Source: Eudorina sp. 2006-703-Eu-15 (lineage: Eukaryota > Chlorophyta > Chlorophyceae > Chlamydomonadales > Volvocaceae). Taken from it: a stretch of DNA of 64,000 bases. Shown here piece after piece: positions 10,886 through 24,643 of this stretch; the stretch's first letter is position 1; every line of letters starts with the position of its first letter. The notes under the pieces are model-generated. The model had not been told where the DNA came from and ran no database searches. It saw only the letters and a program-made list of their open reading frames with translations. Made by a program: the position numbers and the translations under genes. The stretch spans positions 337,288 to 401,287 of the forward strand of contig BDSI01000116.1 of NCBI GenBank assembly GCA_003117195.1, written 5' to 3'.

Positions 10886-13800
10886 ATGCATCTCCTAGCA
10901 TGTTTTTCGCACTGTGTCCGGCCGTTTGGAAGTATAGACCACGAGACCAAGGATGGTGGTCCCTCACCAGTTCCTCCGCCACCGCCAATTATGGGTGAGT
11001 GTAGCATAACCTTAGAACTGGAATTGTGGGGAATTTTAGGTGTCAATGGAGAGGTGGTAGCAAGCGCCGGAAGTGCGGAGCAGTGCCGCGTTGGTCGTTA
11101 CGGTGGTTTGCAATGGGTTTCGCTCACAAACCACTTTTTTGCGTTCTCTTGCACCTCTATGCTCAAATATCAGAAAGTTGCGCCAGCGAGGCATTGACAA
11201 ACACCGGACCTGTCCATATTCTGAGCGTGGACTCACAGCCATGGAGAGTGGCCAGCCCTCAGGCAAGTGCACAGTCTCGCGTTGACTTGTCTTCAGCTTA
11301 TTTTTAAATGTGTTGTTAAGGTAGCTCGCCTTTACCGTTCAATAAACTATGCCTTTGGACGCCTGTGCAGGACCAGTCTTTGCTGTCGCAGTTGAGTCCC
11401 GGAAGCCTCCGTCCCCTGACGTGGCTCGGGGAAGGAGCTTACGGCTGTGTCGAACTCTGCCGCGTTTCCGTTTCCGTTCCGATAACTCCTCGCGATGAGG
11501 ATTCCCCCGTGGGCCAACGAGACCCTGCCCAGCAGCCACTCAGCTCGAATGCGGCCGGCGAGTGCAGCGCCGTCTCCCATCACACGCTTGACAGCTGTGA
11601 CGACCGCGCTTCCGGGCTACGTCCCACACCCAGAGCGGAGGCAGTCGGGCTCAGCACTAGCAGCATTATTCCCGCTGCAGCAGCAGCCACGATAGCCAGT
11701 GAAGCTGCTGCCGCCACCATCATCACCACAACCACCACGACCGCCTCGGAGGCCATGCTCTCACCCAGGGAACGGGTGGTCATCCGACCCGGCCGCTTCT
11801 CAGTCAACCGACTGCGCATGTCACCGCAGTCGCACGACCCGCCCGGGCCACAGCCCTGCGCCACACCGCAGCGGACGCCCCCAGGCTACCTGACCCGCCT
11901 GCACCTCCACAGCCGCCACCGACCACCCTCAGGCTCCAGCGGCGCAACCGCAGCCGCAGCGGGCTGCAACGGCGCCGCTGGTGGTGCCAGCCCCAACCTG
12001 ACCGCAGCCGCCAGCCCCGGCGCCGCCTCCGGCGGCTGGCCCGCCACTCCCTCTTCTGCCGGGACGGGGCGTGGACCCACAGACGCGGCCAACGGCGCAG
12101 TGGTCAGTGGAGTGGCGGCCTTCTACCCCCGGCAGCGCAGCTCCGGATCCACCACCACCGCCCTCACCGCCGCGACCCAGTCTGCCCCGCCGTCCGCCAG
12201 GTCGCCGGGCGGTCATACCCCATCGCAGCCGCCGCCGGCCGCCTCGTCGCCCCATCCCAACCCCAGCCACACAGCCGCCGCCGCAACAGCCGCAGCGGTG
12301 CTCTCCAACGAGCTCGTGGTGGCGGTGAAGCGAGTGGGCTACCGGGGCCCCGGAGCCAGGTCCAACGGCGGCGGCGTCCGGGAGCCCGACGGCTGCGCCG
12401 CCGGCTGCACTGGCGGCGCCGTTGGCCGCGGGCGGGCCGGCAACGGCCCCAGCCGCACGCGGCTAAACCGCATGCAGGCCATTGAGCTGCTGCAGCTGGC
12501 GCGTTGCCGCGAGTGTCCCTTCATCGTGCGAGTGTTTGGCTGCGTGCCGGATGACCCCAGGGCGCCGGCGGTGGGAGCGGGCGCGGCGGGGACGGCATCG
12601 GGGGCGGGCGTGCCGACTGCAAAGCAGTCCCCGCGGCCGTCGAAGCTGTCGCCGCGGCGGCCGGCCGGCGGGGCTTCCTCGTCGTCTTCGCCGTCGTGTC
12701 GCATCGTGATGGAGTGGGCTGAGGGCGGAGACCTGGGCTCGCTGCTCAAGGTGGGTGGTTGCGTGACGGCTTCGGCGGACGGTTGATGTGTGAAGAGATG
12801 AGTTGGGCTGGACGGATAGAGCTGGGGACGGACGGGCACGGTTGTCTACGTGGGACTGGAACCCATCCTTGGCCAGGACTGCCAGGGCAAATTATTCATC
12901 CCTGCCGGGGGAAGACTACCCCCCTGCCCACTGCCCGCCCATGTGCGCACTTGAGAGCGTCAGCGCATCCGTGGGCGAAAACCCCCACGTTGTGATGGTC
13001 CGTGGATTCGTCCGGCACCGTGCCGGCCTTGTGCTTCCGTCTTACCCCAACGACCCCACTGCCCGGTGTTTTAGGTCCCACCCGATGTGTTACGTTCTAT
13101 CCAGTGTTTTATGTTCCACCCGGATTTAAGGTTTTCACCCTCCCTGGGGCCCAATGGGGATTTGTTTCATGTGTCTCCTCAATTCCTCTTTCTCCTGCTC
13201 CCCGTAGACGCTGTCGGCGCGGCGGGGGCCCTGCAGCGACCCCTCCCGGGAGCGCCTGCTGATGAGCGAGGCCTCCGCCCGCTTCTACATGGCCTGCCTG
13301 CTGGAGGCGCTCCGCTTCCTGCACGGCAAGATGCTGCTGCACAGAGGTGGGGGCCAGGGCGGAATCGGGAGGGTGCTGTGACGTGATGTGCTGGTGTTGT
13401 GGGGTGGGGGCACCCCAGGAGCGGAACCCTAAAGCAGCGGCAGCGAGGTCTTTTGCATCAGTGGGGGCAAGGGGAGGAGAGGGGAGGTGGCGCATGAGCC
13501 GTGTGCACGTATAGATGCGCAGAGCAGCCACAACCACGGCTTCCGGAAACGGCGCACGGCGCCAGGGAGGTGTGGGCACGCTTGGGTGTCAGGATGCCGG
13601 ATGGGGCCGCCAGCACTGCCGGAAAGCCTCCAGGAATGATAATTGATGTGGGTTGCGTCTTGCGCGCCCCGCCCCGCCGCGCCTCCCCACCGGCGCCCGG
13701 CATCGATTGGCCCTCCCCGCAGACGTCAAGCCCGCCAACCTCTTGCTCACCTCGGACGGGCGCGCCAAGCTGGGCGACCTGGGCATGGTGTGCCACCTGG

Positions 13801-16800
13801 ACCGGGACGGAATGGCGGCGGGCAGGGCGGGGACGCCCAACTACATGGTGAGGCGAAGGGAGCCCTGCCTGGGCGCCGGGGCTAGGGGCCTAGGGGGCTG
13901 GGCCGCTGAACCCGTCGTTGCGTCATCAAACCGCCGAACCCAAGGCAGCAACCGATGTGGGTCGCACCGCCGGAGTGTGTGGGTCGGCGCAGGTGTCCAC
14001 TCTGTTCCTTGTTCTGTCCGTTGTGGTGGTGATTGCGCTGCAGCGATGCATGTCGATACGGGTGTATCGACACGTATCGCTGCATGGCAATCGATATCGA
14101 TTCGGACCATCAAGCAGCGTAGCACTGCCCACCTACCTTGCTCACTCACCATCGGCCGCACCATTCAGCCGCACCCAGCTAGCCACCCAGCCAGGCAGAG
14201 ACAGACGGGCGTGCGTCCGCGCCGTGATCTGCCCCGCCCATCCGGGGTCCGTGTGTCACCCTCCCTGCCGACAGGCCCCCGAGGTGTGGGCCTACGGAAC
14301 AGGGCCCAGGTTCTCCAGCTACGGCGCCAACGCGGATCTCTGGAGCGCGGGAGTGCTGCTGCACGAGCTCCTCACGGGGCACCTGCCGGCGGTGCGTCTT
14401 TGGGGCGGGGTGAGGGCAGCAGGGCCTGGGGATGCGGCACCTGCTTTGCGGTGCGGTTGCTTGCACATGGTGTGTGGCGCGTGATTGACAGTAGAGAGCG
14501 AGGTTTCAGCCACCTTGGGCAGCTTGCGCCGTCTAATTGCCTGCGGAATGAATTTGACGCATCTTTTGTGCTATGGGCAGGTGGCGTTACTGAGTAAACC
14601 GCTGGCCCGGAACCGGAACCCGAAACATGGGCGCCTGCCACACTTTACCGCCCCGCCCTGTCCTCTTGCACCTGGTCACCCGCAGAACCATCCGGACGAG
14701 TACCTCAAACGCAACTGGACGTTTGTGCCCCGCCACGCGGCCTTCAGCCCGGAGCTTCGGGACCTGCTGACCCGCCTGCTCACGCCGCGGCCCCGCCGCC
14801 GACCCCAGAGCTGCGCCGATGTGGTGGCGCACCCCTGGTTCGAGGGATTCGACTGGAAGGGACTCCGGGACGGCACCCTGCCGGCGCCCTATGTGCCCGC
14901 CGCGCACCGCCCGCCGGGCAGCGGCGCTGCCGCCGCGGTCACGGCGCGGCTGCGCCCGTCCGCGGGTGCGGCCGTAACGGCGGTCGGGGCCAGCGGCGCC
15001 CCTGCCGGCCCGTCGATCCGCGGCACTGCAGGCGAGCTGATGCCGCCGCTGCTTGAGGAGAACGGGCCGCATGCCACCAGCGCCACAGAGGGCGAAAGCG
15101 CCGTCGTGGGGGCTGCCGGCGCCGTCAGTCTGCTAGCGGGCCGCAACAACCACAGCGGCAGCGCGGGGCCACAGTCCGGTCTCGCAACCGCAGCGGCGCC
15201 GGCGGACCCCACGGCTCCCGTTCAGGCGACAGACAGTCGGCGGAACGACGGACAGCGGGCCGCCGCGGGTTCGGGTCCGGTCCAGGATGCGGCTGCTGGC
15301 GACGGCGGCGAAGCTTCTTCAGCGGCAGCAGCAGCAGGGACGGCGGATGCGGCAGCGCCCTCGAGCAGGATTCTGCCGATGTCGGTGTGGCGGTCTCTCG
15401 GCTGGTCCACGGCAGCCAGTTCGCGGCCCGGGTCGGGTGTGCTAGGCCCGGGGGTTCCGTCTGCGCCCGCCTCCACTGTGTCACTGTCAGTGTCGGCGTC
15501 CGCGGGCGCCGTCGCGCCGTCGCGATCTGGCTGGCCGCGCCGCGGCGCGTCCCACGGGTCGGCGGGCTCTGGGTGCGGCAGCGGCGGCAGCGCGGCGGCC
15601 GCCGGGGGGGCCGGAGGCGGCGGCTTCGGTTTCATCGGTGCCGCGCTGGCGATGGCGCTGTCGCCCCTGACCGGCAGTCCGAAACCAGCATCTGCCTCAG
15701 TCGCCGTGACGGGAGCCGGGGCCGCTGCGCCCGTCCACACTGCCGCCGGCAGCGCCGCCAGCGGCGATGGCGTGAACGGTGCATCGGCCTCGGCGCCCGG
15801 TCCCAGTGAGGGGGACCAGGTCGCGCCCGTCACGCCCGCTGGCACTGCGGGCGTTGTCGCCGCCGCCGTCGCCGTCGCCGACGCCGCGGCTTGTGGCAAT
15901 GGCGGCCGCCGTGGTTGCAAGGACGACAACGAGGACGAGGACCGCGGCGACCCACGCCGCGGCGAGGTCGCGGAGCCGGGCGCCCGATGCGCCTTCGTCG
16001 TCCTGAACGCCGCCTCCACCAAAAGCTGCGACTGCAACGCGCTTCTCCTCCGCTGCGGCGCGACCGCTGACACGGCTTCAGCGACCGTATCCGCCAGCGA
16101 TTGCGCCTTCGTGCCGCGCAGTGACAGTGCCTTGCGCTGGACTGGCGCGCTGGGCGAGGGCCGGGGTGGCGAGGGTCTGCGGCGGGACTCCTCTCGCCGG
16201 CTCAGCTCAGCGGGCGCCAGCCTCGCGGCGGCGTCCTACGACTCGCTGCAGCCGCCCCTTCCGGCCACGTCCTCGCTCGAGGCCCCGTCGGGACCCGGGG
16301 CCAGGCAGCCGCCAGGCGTCCTCCCTGACCCCTCCGCGGCGCCGCAGCCCGCACCCCCTCCCAGCGGGCACCGCCACCGGCCGCGCGGCCTGTCCTCCGC
16401 GGGGGCGCTTGCTTGCAGCGGCGGCGCAGCGCCGACAGCCCCGGCGGTGTTGGGCAGTGGCGGTGGCCTGGCCGGGTTTTGGAGGCAGCCGAAGCCGGAG
16501 GCGCCACAAGCGGCGGCGCCGGCATCTGCGCTGTCCCTAGTAGGCGCGCTGGCGTCCCTTCAGCAGCACGTGCTGGCGGTTGGACCCACGGGTCGGCGAG
16601 CAGGCTCCCTGGGGTGGGTGCAGCAGCGCCTGGCAGCCGCCGCCGCGCTGGCGGTCACGCTACCGGACCAGCTGCAGTCCGCGGCGGTGGCGGCAGCGGC
16701 GGCGGGCGCTGGCGGCGCCGCACGCGCCAGGGCGGCGGCGGCGGCTGCGGTGGGGCGGGTGTGCAAGTCTGAGGGCGGCGCGGCCGCCGGCGCTGACGCC

Positions 16801-18324
16801 GCCGCCGCGGCTGGTGACGTCCACGCCAGTGCGGCGATGGTCAGCGACGCAGCCGCCGTGCAGCGCACCCCGTGGGTCAGTGCGGCGGTGGGTGCGGCGG
16901 TGGCAAACGGCAACAGCAGCCCCGGTCCCACTAGCGGTGCATCCGAGCCCGTGGCAGTGGACACGACCAACTCGGCCGCGACCCACGGGTCCGTTGCGCC
17001 GCCGCGCGCGCTGTCCCTGTCAACCACACCCGACAGTCCTGACCGCAACGATGGTGCCCGTTCTGCCTGCTGCGCGCAAACACGCAACGGTGCTGCGGGA
17101 CGTGCTGCGATGGCGGCGGTGCGCAGCAGCAGCACTGAATGGCTGCGGGCCGCGACGCTTCGGAGCGCAACCGCGGGTGGGACTCGTGGAGGTCGTGTGG
17201 GACGCCACAGCGGCGTGGACAATGACGGCGGTGCCCGACCTGCGTCATCGCCGTCGATGCTCCGGCAGCCGCTCCCTCAGCCGCCACAGCACCAGCAGCA
17301 GCATCACTGGCTGCAGCAGCCAGACGACCTGTCGGTTCTGGCCCGGGACGGCTCCGATGCCGCCACCGTGGTGGTGCGTGTCTGCGCTAGCGGCGGCGGC
17401 GGCGGCAGTGGCAGTGAGTACATCGGGACGGGGGCCGGCCCCGCCGAGAAGCTGGCGGCGGTGCCGTGCGTCGCCAAGGCGCAGGAAGCCGCACCGGCGG
17501 GGGCGGCAGCGGAGGTGCCGCGGCGGGGCGCCGCAGCCTGCACTGACCGCCAGGGCGGCGGCGCTCCCCGGAGTTTCTCCTGCTGTGAGGTGGCCATGTG
17601 TTGTGCGGGGGGCGGAAGCACGGACGGAGCGGACCCGTCACTCGCACAACACAGGGATCTGGCGCGAGCGATCCCGTCGCGCCCAACGTCCGGTCCACAT
17701 GTCTTGGCCGCGTCGTATGTCTGCGCCTCAGCCGCCGCGGCCCCCAGGGCTGCTGCCGCCAGCGTCGTCGCGACCACGGAGGTGGCCTCGGTTCCGGCGG
17801 ACGAGCCCACCGCAGCGCTTCCCGCGCTGCCGCACCCCCGGGCGCCTTTGGCAGGGTCCGCCGCAGACGCGCCGCCTGGCCCCCACAGGCGCACCGCCTC
17901 GTTTGCTTTTGACCCGCTGGATCAGGTCCGGCCCACGGGTCAGTCGTCAAGCTCCCCGTCCGCGTCGTCGCCCTCGTCATTCACGCAGCCGCGCGTCGTC
18001 GTCCGGAGCCACGCCCGCAGCCACAGCTTCCATTTCGACGTGGGGGGCCTAGCGTCGGCGGGGCTGCCGCTCAGTGGAAGCCCGGTGCTGACAGCGCGGG
18101 CCGCCACGGCCACGGCAGGTAGCCGTGGCACCCCGCGGAGGCGCGAGGCCGGCCGGCGTGTCCAGGGCGCAGCGGCGGTGCGGGCTTCAGCAGTGGGCGG
18201 GTGTATGGCGCCCCTGCAGCCGCGGCACCACCGACACGCGCTACACACGGGGGAGGCCGCGCTGCTGCTGTACATGGCGTGTGTGGTGATGGTCATAATG
18301 GCGTGGGCGGTCGCTCGGCACTGA
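10886..18324 (+). CDS. Large Ser/Thr protein kinase with long tail and C-terminal membrane segment
   Basis: Exons 10886-10994, 11174-11262, 11371-12750, 13208-13346, 13723-13847, 14275-14391 and 14686-18324 (TGA) join in phase to about 1,865 residues. The first two are less certain, and the intron at 11263-11370 would be GC-AG. Kinase motifs appear in order: glycine loop GEGAYGCVEL (about 11427), a roughly 285-residue Pro/Ala/Ser insert, the VAVK lysine (about 12320), hinge MEWAEGGDLGSLL, catalytic HRDVKPANLLL (split across 13346/13723), DLG in place of DFG, GTPNYM|APEVW, and a closing HPWFEGFDWKGL that recalls the C-lobe end of PKA/PKG-like kinases. All catalytic residues (K, D of HRD, N, D of DLG) are present, so it should be active. 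The remaining ~1,100 residues are Ala/Gly/Ser-rich. The protein ends in a hydrophobic stretch (LLLYMACVVMVIMAWAV), which suggests tail anchoring. The precise kinase family is unresolved. Confidence 0.8.
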
Positions 18325-21300
18325 GGTGACGCGATTTGAGCTCTTGGTGAGTGTTGAGGGGTTCCGACGGACCTCACCGGTCTGCGGTTCTGATGCGGTG
18401 GCCGGACGATGATGTCACCGGCATTGCGTGGCCGCCGCCACCGTGAGCGTTGAGGGATTCCGACGCCCGCGCGGAGGGTCGCACGATGATGGCAGGGGCT
18501 GTGGCGGATGGATTCGGTGCCCCGCCCGGGCGTGAAGCGGGCGTGGCCGCACAGAACCGCCGGACACTGACAGACTTGCTGTTGGGTCTTTGTTTGGGGA
18601 GGCAGGACAGCTTCCATCAGGGGCGTCCGTCCACCTCACCTGTGAGCGCGCCAGCTGTGTGTTTAGAATTGCAACCCGCCAGCTGTGTGTGTGCACGTGC
18701 AAGAAACAGTGAGAGCAAGTGCTCTGGAGAGTTAGGAACCCTGGGTGAGCACGACGAGTCTTTATTCTATGTCCCCATCCTTGTGAGCAAGTCACAGCAA
18801 TCTGTATTCTACGTCTGCATTGCATGTCACAAAGCTTGTGGGTAGGAAGCCAGGAACGAGGTTCGACAGCAGCGGTGCGGCGCGCGCGCGCGTGTGTGTG
18901 CACGCGATACACGGCGCGCGCGCCTAGAGGTTGGGAATTGTTGTTTGCTCACATCCGAGTCCCTGGGTCGCAAATGTGCTAGGTATGGGTATGCTACATT
19001 ACAGATTCTACGTGAGGTTGAGTAGCCAGCTGCATTGGGACGTTGGGTGGACGTGTACGCAATTTTGCCCGCACGTTGTGGGTCGTACTTGGGTGCTGTT
19101 GCACCATAGGACGTGCGGAACTACCGTGTGCCCCGGAGAAGGTTTCAGTTGGAGGCTGCGGTTGTTTCACTCTTAAGGGTGGGGACGGGGGATGCATGCA
19201 TGACACTTTACCACGCGCGCGGCTTTCGTGCGGGCTGGGGGCTACATGGAACGGAACTCGCAGCTTTGGCGGCAGCTTGCCTGCTCGGAAACCGGTCATG
19301 AGTTGGCGTTCCACGTCGCTCAGAATGTAGATGTGGGCGTGTGGCGTGGGAGGCCATGCGGCAGGACCCCGCCATGTGGGCCCGCCCACCTGAGGGGGTT
19401 ATAATGAAACCCTCCAGACACGCCCACCTGAGAGGGACCCATCCTGTGCTTCCCGGTGCATCGCTCCAGCCAGCCAGGCTGGCCATGTACGGGGCGGTTA
19501 TCAGGTACCAGTAATACGGCTGGGGGATCGGGTCTTTGTTGCTGAGGGGCTGCGCTTGCAAAGAGGCACGCGCGCTGCAGGCACTCACCCATGTAGGTCT
19601 CTAGGCACGCCGACGTGCCGCTGCTGTGTTGCTGGCGGGGGCATTCTCCGTAAGCCCGATGTGTGTTTAACAAGAAGCCCGATGTGTGTGTTTCTCAGAC
19701 AGGCAGAACAGGAATGCGTGATGCGTGACATGCAAGTGGCCGAAAGCCCGATTGTGAGTGTGTGTATGTGTGTATTTAAAAAAGAGACCCAAGCCCAAAG
19801 TACTGATGTGTGTGCGTGTGTTCTTACGTCTGGGATGCGGCTGCGGTTCGCATGGGAGTTTCCGCGACATCCGACGTCCGTTTACGTGTACCCCTGGCCT
19901 GCCTCGAACTGCCTTGAACTGCGTTGGGCGCGAGTCGGCAACACTCGCCCGTCCTCACTGTGGACATATTGGGACTGCGGTAGGGACTGCGCTGCGCAGC
20001 CCCGCGTGCTTCAGTCCCTGCCAGAGATGCCAGGGGTTGGTGCCAGGGAGTGGTGCCAGGGAGTGGTGCCAGGGAGTGAAGACTGGCGAGCAAGAGAAGG
20101 ATGCTGTGCCCCTAGGGTGGCCCTTGGCTTGCCGCGCCCCGGTGCGCCCCTGGAGAGGGGGAATAATCCGCCAGGGGCGCTCAAGGCCAGGAGCGGCAGG
20201 TGCTGTCGTCACGGGGCCGCACAGCTCCGCCCTGACCCGCTGTGACAGAGGCGCGCGTCCCCAACTGCGGTTTGGGATTCGCTGCGTCCGCGGACTGCTG
20301 ACGTTGCTGGGGGCCCTCACGCCGCAGCTTGTGTGAGCGGGCCATGGCTGGCGACGGCAAGGGGTTCACCCTGCACGCAAAAAGGTTGATTCCTGATTCT
20401 ACAGCGACTGTTGACGACGACGGGGTGCGGTCGCCGCAGGCGTCGGATTTGACGAGGTGGGATTTGAGACGAGGTGGGATTTGAAACGAGGTGGGAGTGA
20501 CGGTCCCTCCCATCCCGGACCCCGGACACGGGGTGCAGCTGCAAATCTGGCCCGCCAGCACGCATCGGCCGTTGGGCGGATGCGCGTCGGCTGCCTCTAG
20601 GTGCGGCGCTTGCCAGGTAGCGAATAGGCAAAGGGCGCGGCATGGAGGCTGATGATGGCTGTAGGGCAATGGTGCTGAAGGCATGATGATTGCGCATGCC
20701 GGTGATGAGATCAAAGCATTTTGTGGAGCGCGCTGCCGGTGACGGCGCGTGCCGTTGTCACCCGAGTTTACAGAGAAGCGCAGAGCACTGCATTGTGCGT
20801 GTCTTGCTGCCCACCGTAACGTGCATTCGCGACGGCTCTTTCTTTTTGGTGCATTGCGGTGTTTCTCCTTTTCCATGACTGATGAAGGAAGTTTCCATGT
20901 ATTTCGCTGCCATCCCCGGCGGCGACGGCGAGAAGACGGGCGCGTGAGGACGAATGGTTGGCACTGCACCTCTGCGTACCGTGTGTGTGTGTGTGGTTCC
21001 GTCGGTGAGGCGGCAGCAAGCGGTACCGACGATAACCTGGCTGGGGTTCGGTTTGGACCGTCTGGGGCCATGCCGCAGGCTACCGTCACTTTCGACGCGG
21101 CTCAGGTAGGGCCCCTGGCGCATGACCCGGTGGTGCATCTTGTTTAACCAGTAGGATTGCGCGCAGGCATGTGGCGTGCTCGTCCCGCGATGTTGTTTAT
21201 ACATGGTGAGATTGAGCGGTGTAGTGTTGTCGCTTCAGGGTTTCATCGCTCAAGCGGACAGATACGGTACCTGCACGGAGATCCCAGGTAATATCATCAA

Positions 21301-23470
21301 GCGTAAGGTAGCACCCTCAAACAGGGCGTTCCACCTTCCAACTGCGACATCAAGGAAGCACCGCTGCACTGCACCATCCCTGTACTGCACCATAACGGGC
21401 GGTACATACAAGACCCTCCGCCAACCGGATACGGCAGGTTGACGCTGAATGAACACAAGACGCCAGGCCGAGCCTTCCGACATCAACCTCATCGGGGCCT
21501 GCAGTGCTGCAATAGCAAAGCTCTGCAGCCCCCCCCTACACCCGCACAGACACATACCGCGCGGATGTCACGCACGCACATCGTGGTGGTGTGAGGCGTC
21601 CGTGCGGCCCCACCAGACAGCAGAGAGCAGACCCGCACCAGCCTGGAGCAGCGCACCCAAAAGCGCGTCAGAAAGGCAGCGTTCTTCCGCCACCGCAACC
21701 TTCCTATCTGTTGCGTAACGGATTGGGACTGGGACACTGGGTACACAATTTACGCATACGGACGCCCGTTGGGCAATAATGCCCTGGGGCCCATCACATA
21801 GCCCGCACTCCCGCCCTGCGTGCCGAATAATCCACATATACCGCGACATGCTCCCTTGGATGGATGGGATCTTGAAATGTCGCATCCTCGCGTCGAAAGT
21901 CCTGGTCCCACCGCGGCCGCAAACACGCCTCCATCACATCAAACCCGACTGGACGCCCTCTCCCTCCACACCCGGACCTGCGGTCGGGGCCCCCAGTGTC
22001 CTGCCCCCCTGCTCTCCGTCGGCCGCCTTGTGGTGGGTGTGCTTGCAGCCGTAGCTGCAGTGCGGCAGTCCGAGGACCGTCAGTCACCTCGCACCCGCAC
22101 CTCGCACCCGCACCCGCAACAGTGCCGCGAGGGGGCGCCGACGCGCCTGACCGCCTGACGGCATCTCCACGGACCCAAGCTGCGCCCAAAGAAGTCCCAT
22201 CCGCAAGAGAAGGCGCGAGACCCCCCTCTTCACACTTGAGCAGGAAGAAGGACGCGCAACTGCGCCAACCCAAACAGCGGTTGCTGGTACTCTCCCACGG
22301 GCGACTGCGCGCACCAGGCTGTGGGCATACATGCAGCCCGTGAAACCATAAATACAAAATGTAACCCCCATGGGACAGGAAATGGACAACATCCGGCACC
22401 ATAAGCCGCGTTTAAGCGCTTGAAAAGCCATGCCATTTGCGTATTATTCAAGGGAATGAACCGCGTACGTGTGTGGACGCACGTCTGTGCGTGTGCGTGT
22501 GGTGGAGGATACCCGCCCCGACAGAATCGGTCAAGAATTACCGCACGCACCGATTGCGTGCGTGCAAAAGAAAACTGGGCACCGTATGCGTGGGTGCGTC
22601 CGCGCATGTCCATTGTATGTGTTGGCTGCAAACCGAGAGCTGTAGTCTGTGTACCGTACCTGCAGATGATGGCCATGACGAAAAGCCCGCAGCAGCCCCA
22701 GCAGCCCACAGCAGCACTGCGCTGGGCCGCTGGACGGCGCACCTCAGCACCTCCCCTTCCGCAAAACGGCCCTAATCCCCAATTATCAGCAACCCACGCT
22801 GCGCCCACGCCTTGCCAATCGTCATGCCAATCATGTTTCGTTCCTGAATCCTGCAATGCATGCAACCACGCCCGGCTGGACTTACCAACCCCTGCCTCCT
22901 CCGGCCGTTAAAGCCGCAAAATGGAGGACCAGCGCTCAGCTCTCAACCTCACTCACCAAAACACTTCCCGATGCCCTCTACGTTGAAGTTCCCGGCGTCT
23001 GTTGGTGGCGGCTCGCTGCAGGCGCAAAGCGCAGCATCGCGACATGGGGAAGTCGGCCAACGATTTTCAACTGCCCATAAAATCGCCTGAGAGGACTGGT
23101 GGGTGCTTATAGGGTTTCAGGGTACGTCATGAAAATGCTATTGTGCGCTCGCATCTTCACATTTTTAACCTGCACGCCAGAGCAGCAGCCACATCACTAA
23201 CAACTACAATAAGACTGGCAGTACGAACGACATCACCACCCACAACAATGACCCTCACGACTACTACAGCAAGAAGAATTCGGCCTGCCGCCTATTCCCG
23301 GCAACGGCGAAGGGATTGTCACTCTCTGCGCGTTACCCCAGGCCCAGAGAGCCCCGGTGCATATGCTGCACCTTCCCCACCAGCGCTTCCGCGACCTCAA
23401 TCACCAGCGACCTGTGAAGGGATGCCGGCTCAAGGTGTGCACGTTCTCACGGCCATCTCCATCCAATACC
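18325..23470. other. Spacer after the kinase gene, no gene recognised
   Basis: About 5 kb without a coding exon I can support. It contains a diverged direct repeat just after the kinase stop (18348-18372 and 18441-18465, GTGAGYGTTGAGGGRTTCCGACG). It also holds GT-rich dispersed repeats (18655-18690, 19658-19690, 19754-19800), a 13-bp tandem TGCCAGGGAGTGG (20040-20080) and a tandem GAGGTGGGATTTGARAC (about 20446-20500). No TGTAA was found in the first 600 bases after the kinase stop. Confidence 0.4.
20040..20080 (+). repeat. Short tandem repeat TGCCAGGGAGTGG x3
   Basis: Three consecutive near-perfect 13-bp units in the spacer downstream of the kinase gene. Confidence 0.8.
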
Positions 23471-24560
23471 CATCCATCCATCCATCCATCCATATCCATC
23501 CATCCATCCATCCATCCCATATCCATCCATCCATCCATCCATCCATCCATCCATCATCCATCCATCCATCCATCCATCCATCCATCCATCCATCCATCCA
23601 TCCATCCATCCATCCATCCATCCATCCATCCATCCATCCATCCATCCATCCATCCATCCATCCATCCATCCATCCATCCATCCATCCATCCATCCATCCA
23701 TCCATCCATCCATCCATCCATCCATCCATCCATCCATCCATCCATCCATCCATCCATCCATCCATCCATCCATCCATCCATCCATCCATCCATCCATCCA
23801 TCCATCCATCCATCCATCCATCCATCCATCCCCATCCATCCATCCATCCATCCATCCATCCATCCATCCATCCATCCATCCATCCATCCATCCATCCATC
23901 CATCCATCCATCCATCCATCCATCCATCCATCCATCCATCCATCCATCCATCCATCCATCCATCCATCCATCCATCCATCCATCCATCCATCCATCCATC
24001 CATCCATCCATCCATCCATCCATTCCATCCATCCATCCATCCATCCATCCATCCATCCATCCATCCATCCATCCATCCATCCATCCATCCATCCATCCAT
24101 CCATCCATCCATCCATCCATCCATTCCATCCATCCATCCATCCATCCATCCATCCATCCATCCATCCATCCATCCATCCATCCATCCATCCATCCATCCA
24201 TCCATCCATCCATCCATCCATCCATCCATCCATCCATCCATCCATCCATCCATCATCCATCCATCCATCCATCCATCCATCCATCCATCCATCCATTCCA
24301 TCCATCCATCCATCCATCCATCCATCCATCCATCCATCCATCCATCCATCCATCCATCCATCCATCCATCCATCCATCCATCCATCCATCCATCCATCCA
24401 TCCATCCATCCATCCATCCATCCCATCCATCCATCCATCCATCCATCCATCCATCCATCCATCCATCCATCCATCCATCCATCCATCCATCCATCCATCC
24501 ATCCATCCATCCATCCATCCATCCATCCATCCATCCATCCATCCATCCATCCATCCACCA
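23471..24560 (+). repeat. (CATC)n tetranucleotide microsatellite, ~1.1 kb
   Basis: The array is nearly pure CATC, with a handful of single-base insertions or deletions (for example near 23832, 24023, 24125, 24254, 24298 and 24422) that shift the repeat phase. Long frames reading HPSI on one strand and MDGW on the other are artefacts of this array and not proteins. Confidence 0.97.
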
Positions 24561-24563
24561 TCC

Positions 24564-24564
<1 letters not shown>

Positions 24565-24629
<65 letters not shown>

Positions 24630-24643
24630 ATCCACCCCCCCCC
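24565..24643 (+). repeat. Poly(C) tract, 65 uninterrupted C
   Basis: It directly follows the (CATC)n array after a CCACCATCCA transition. There are 65 C from 24565 to 24629, a short ATCCA break, then 9 more C to 24643. The length should be treated with caution because homopolymers are error-prone. Confidence 0.9.
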
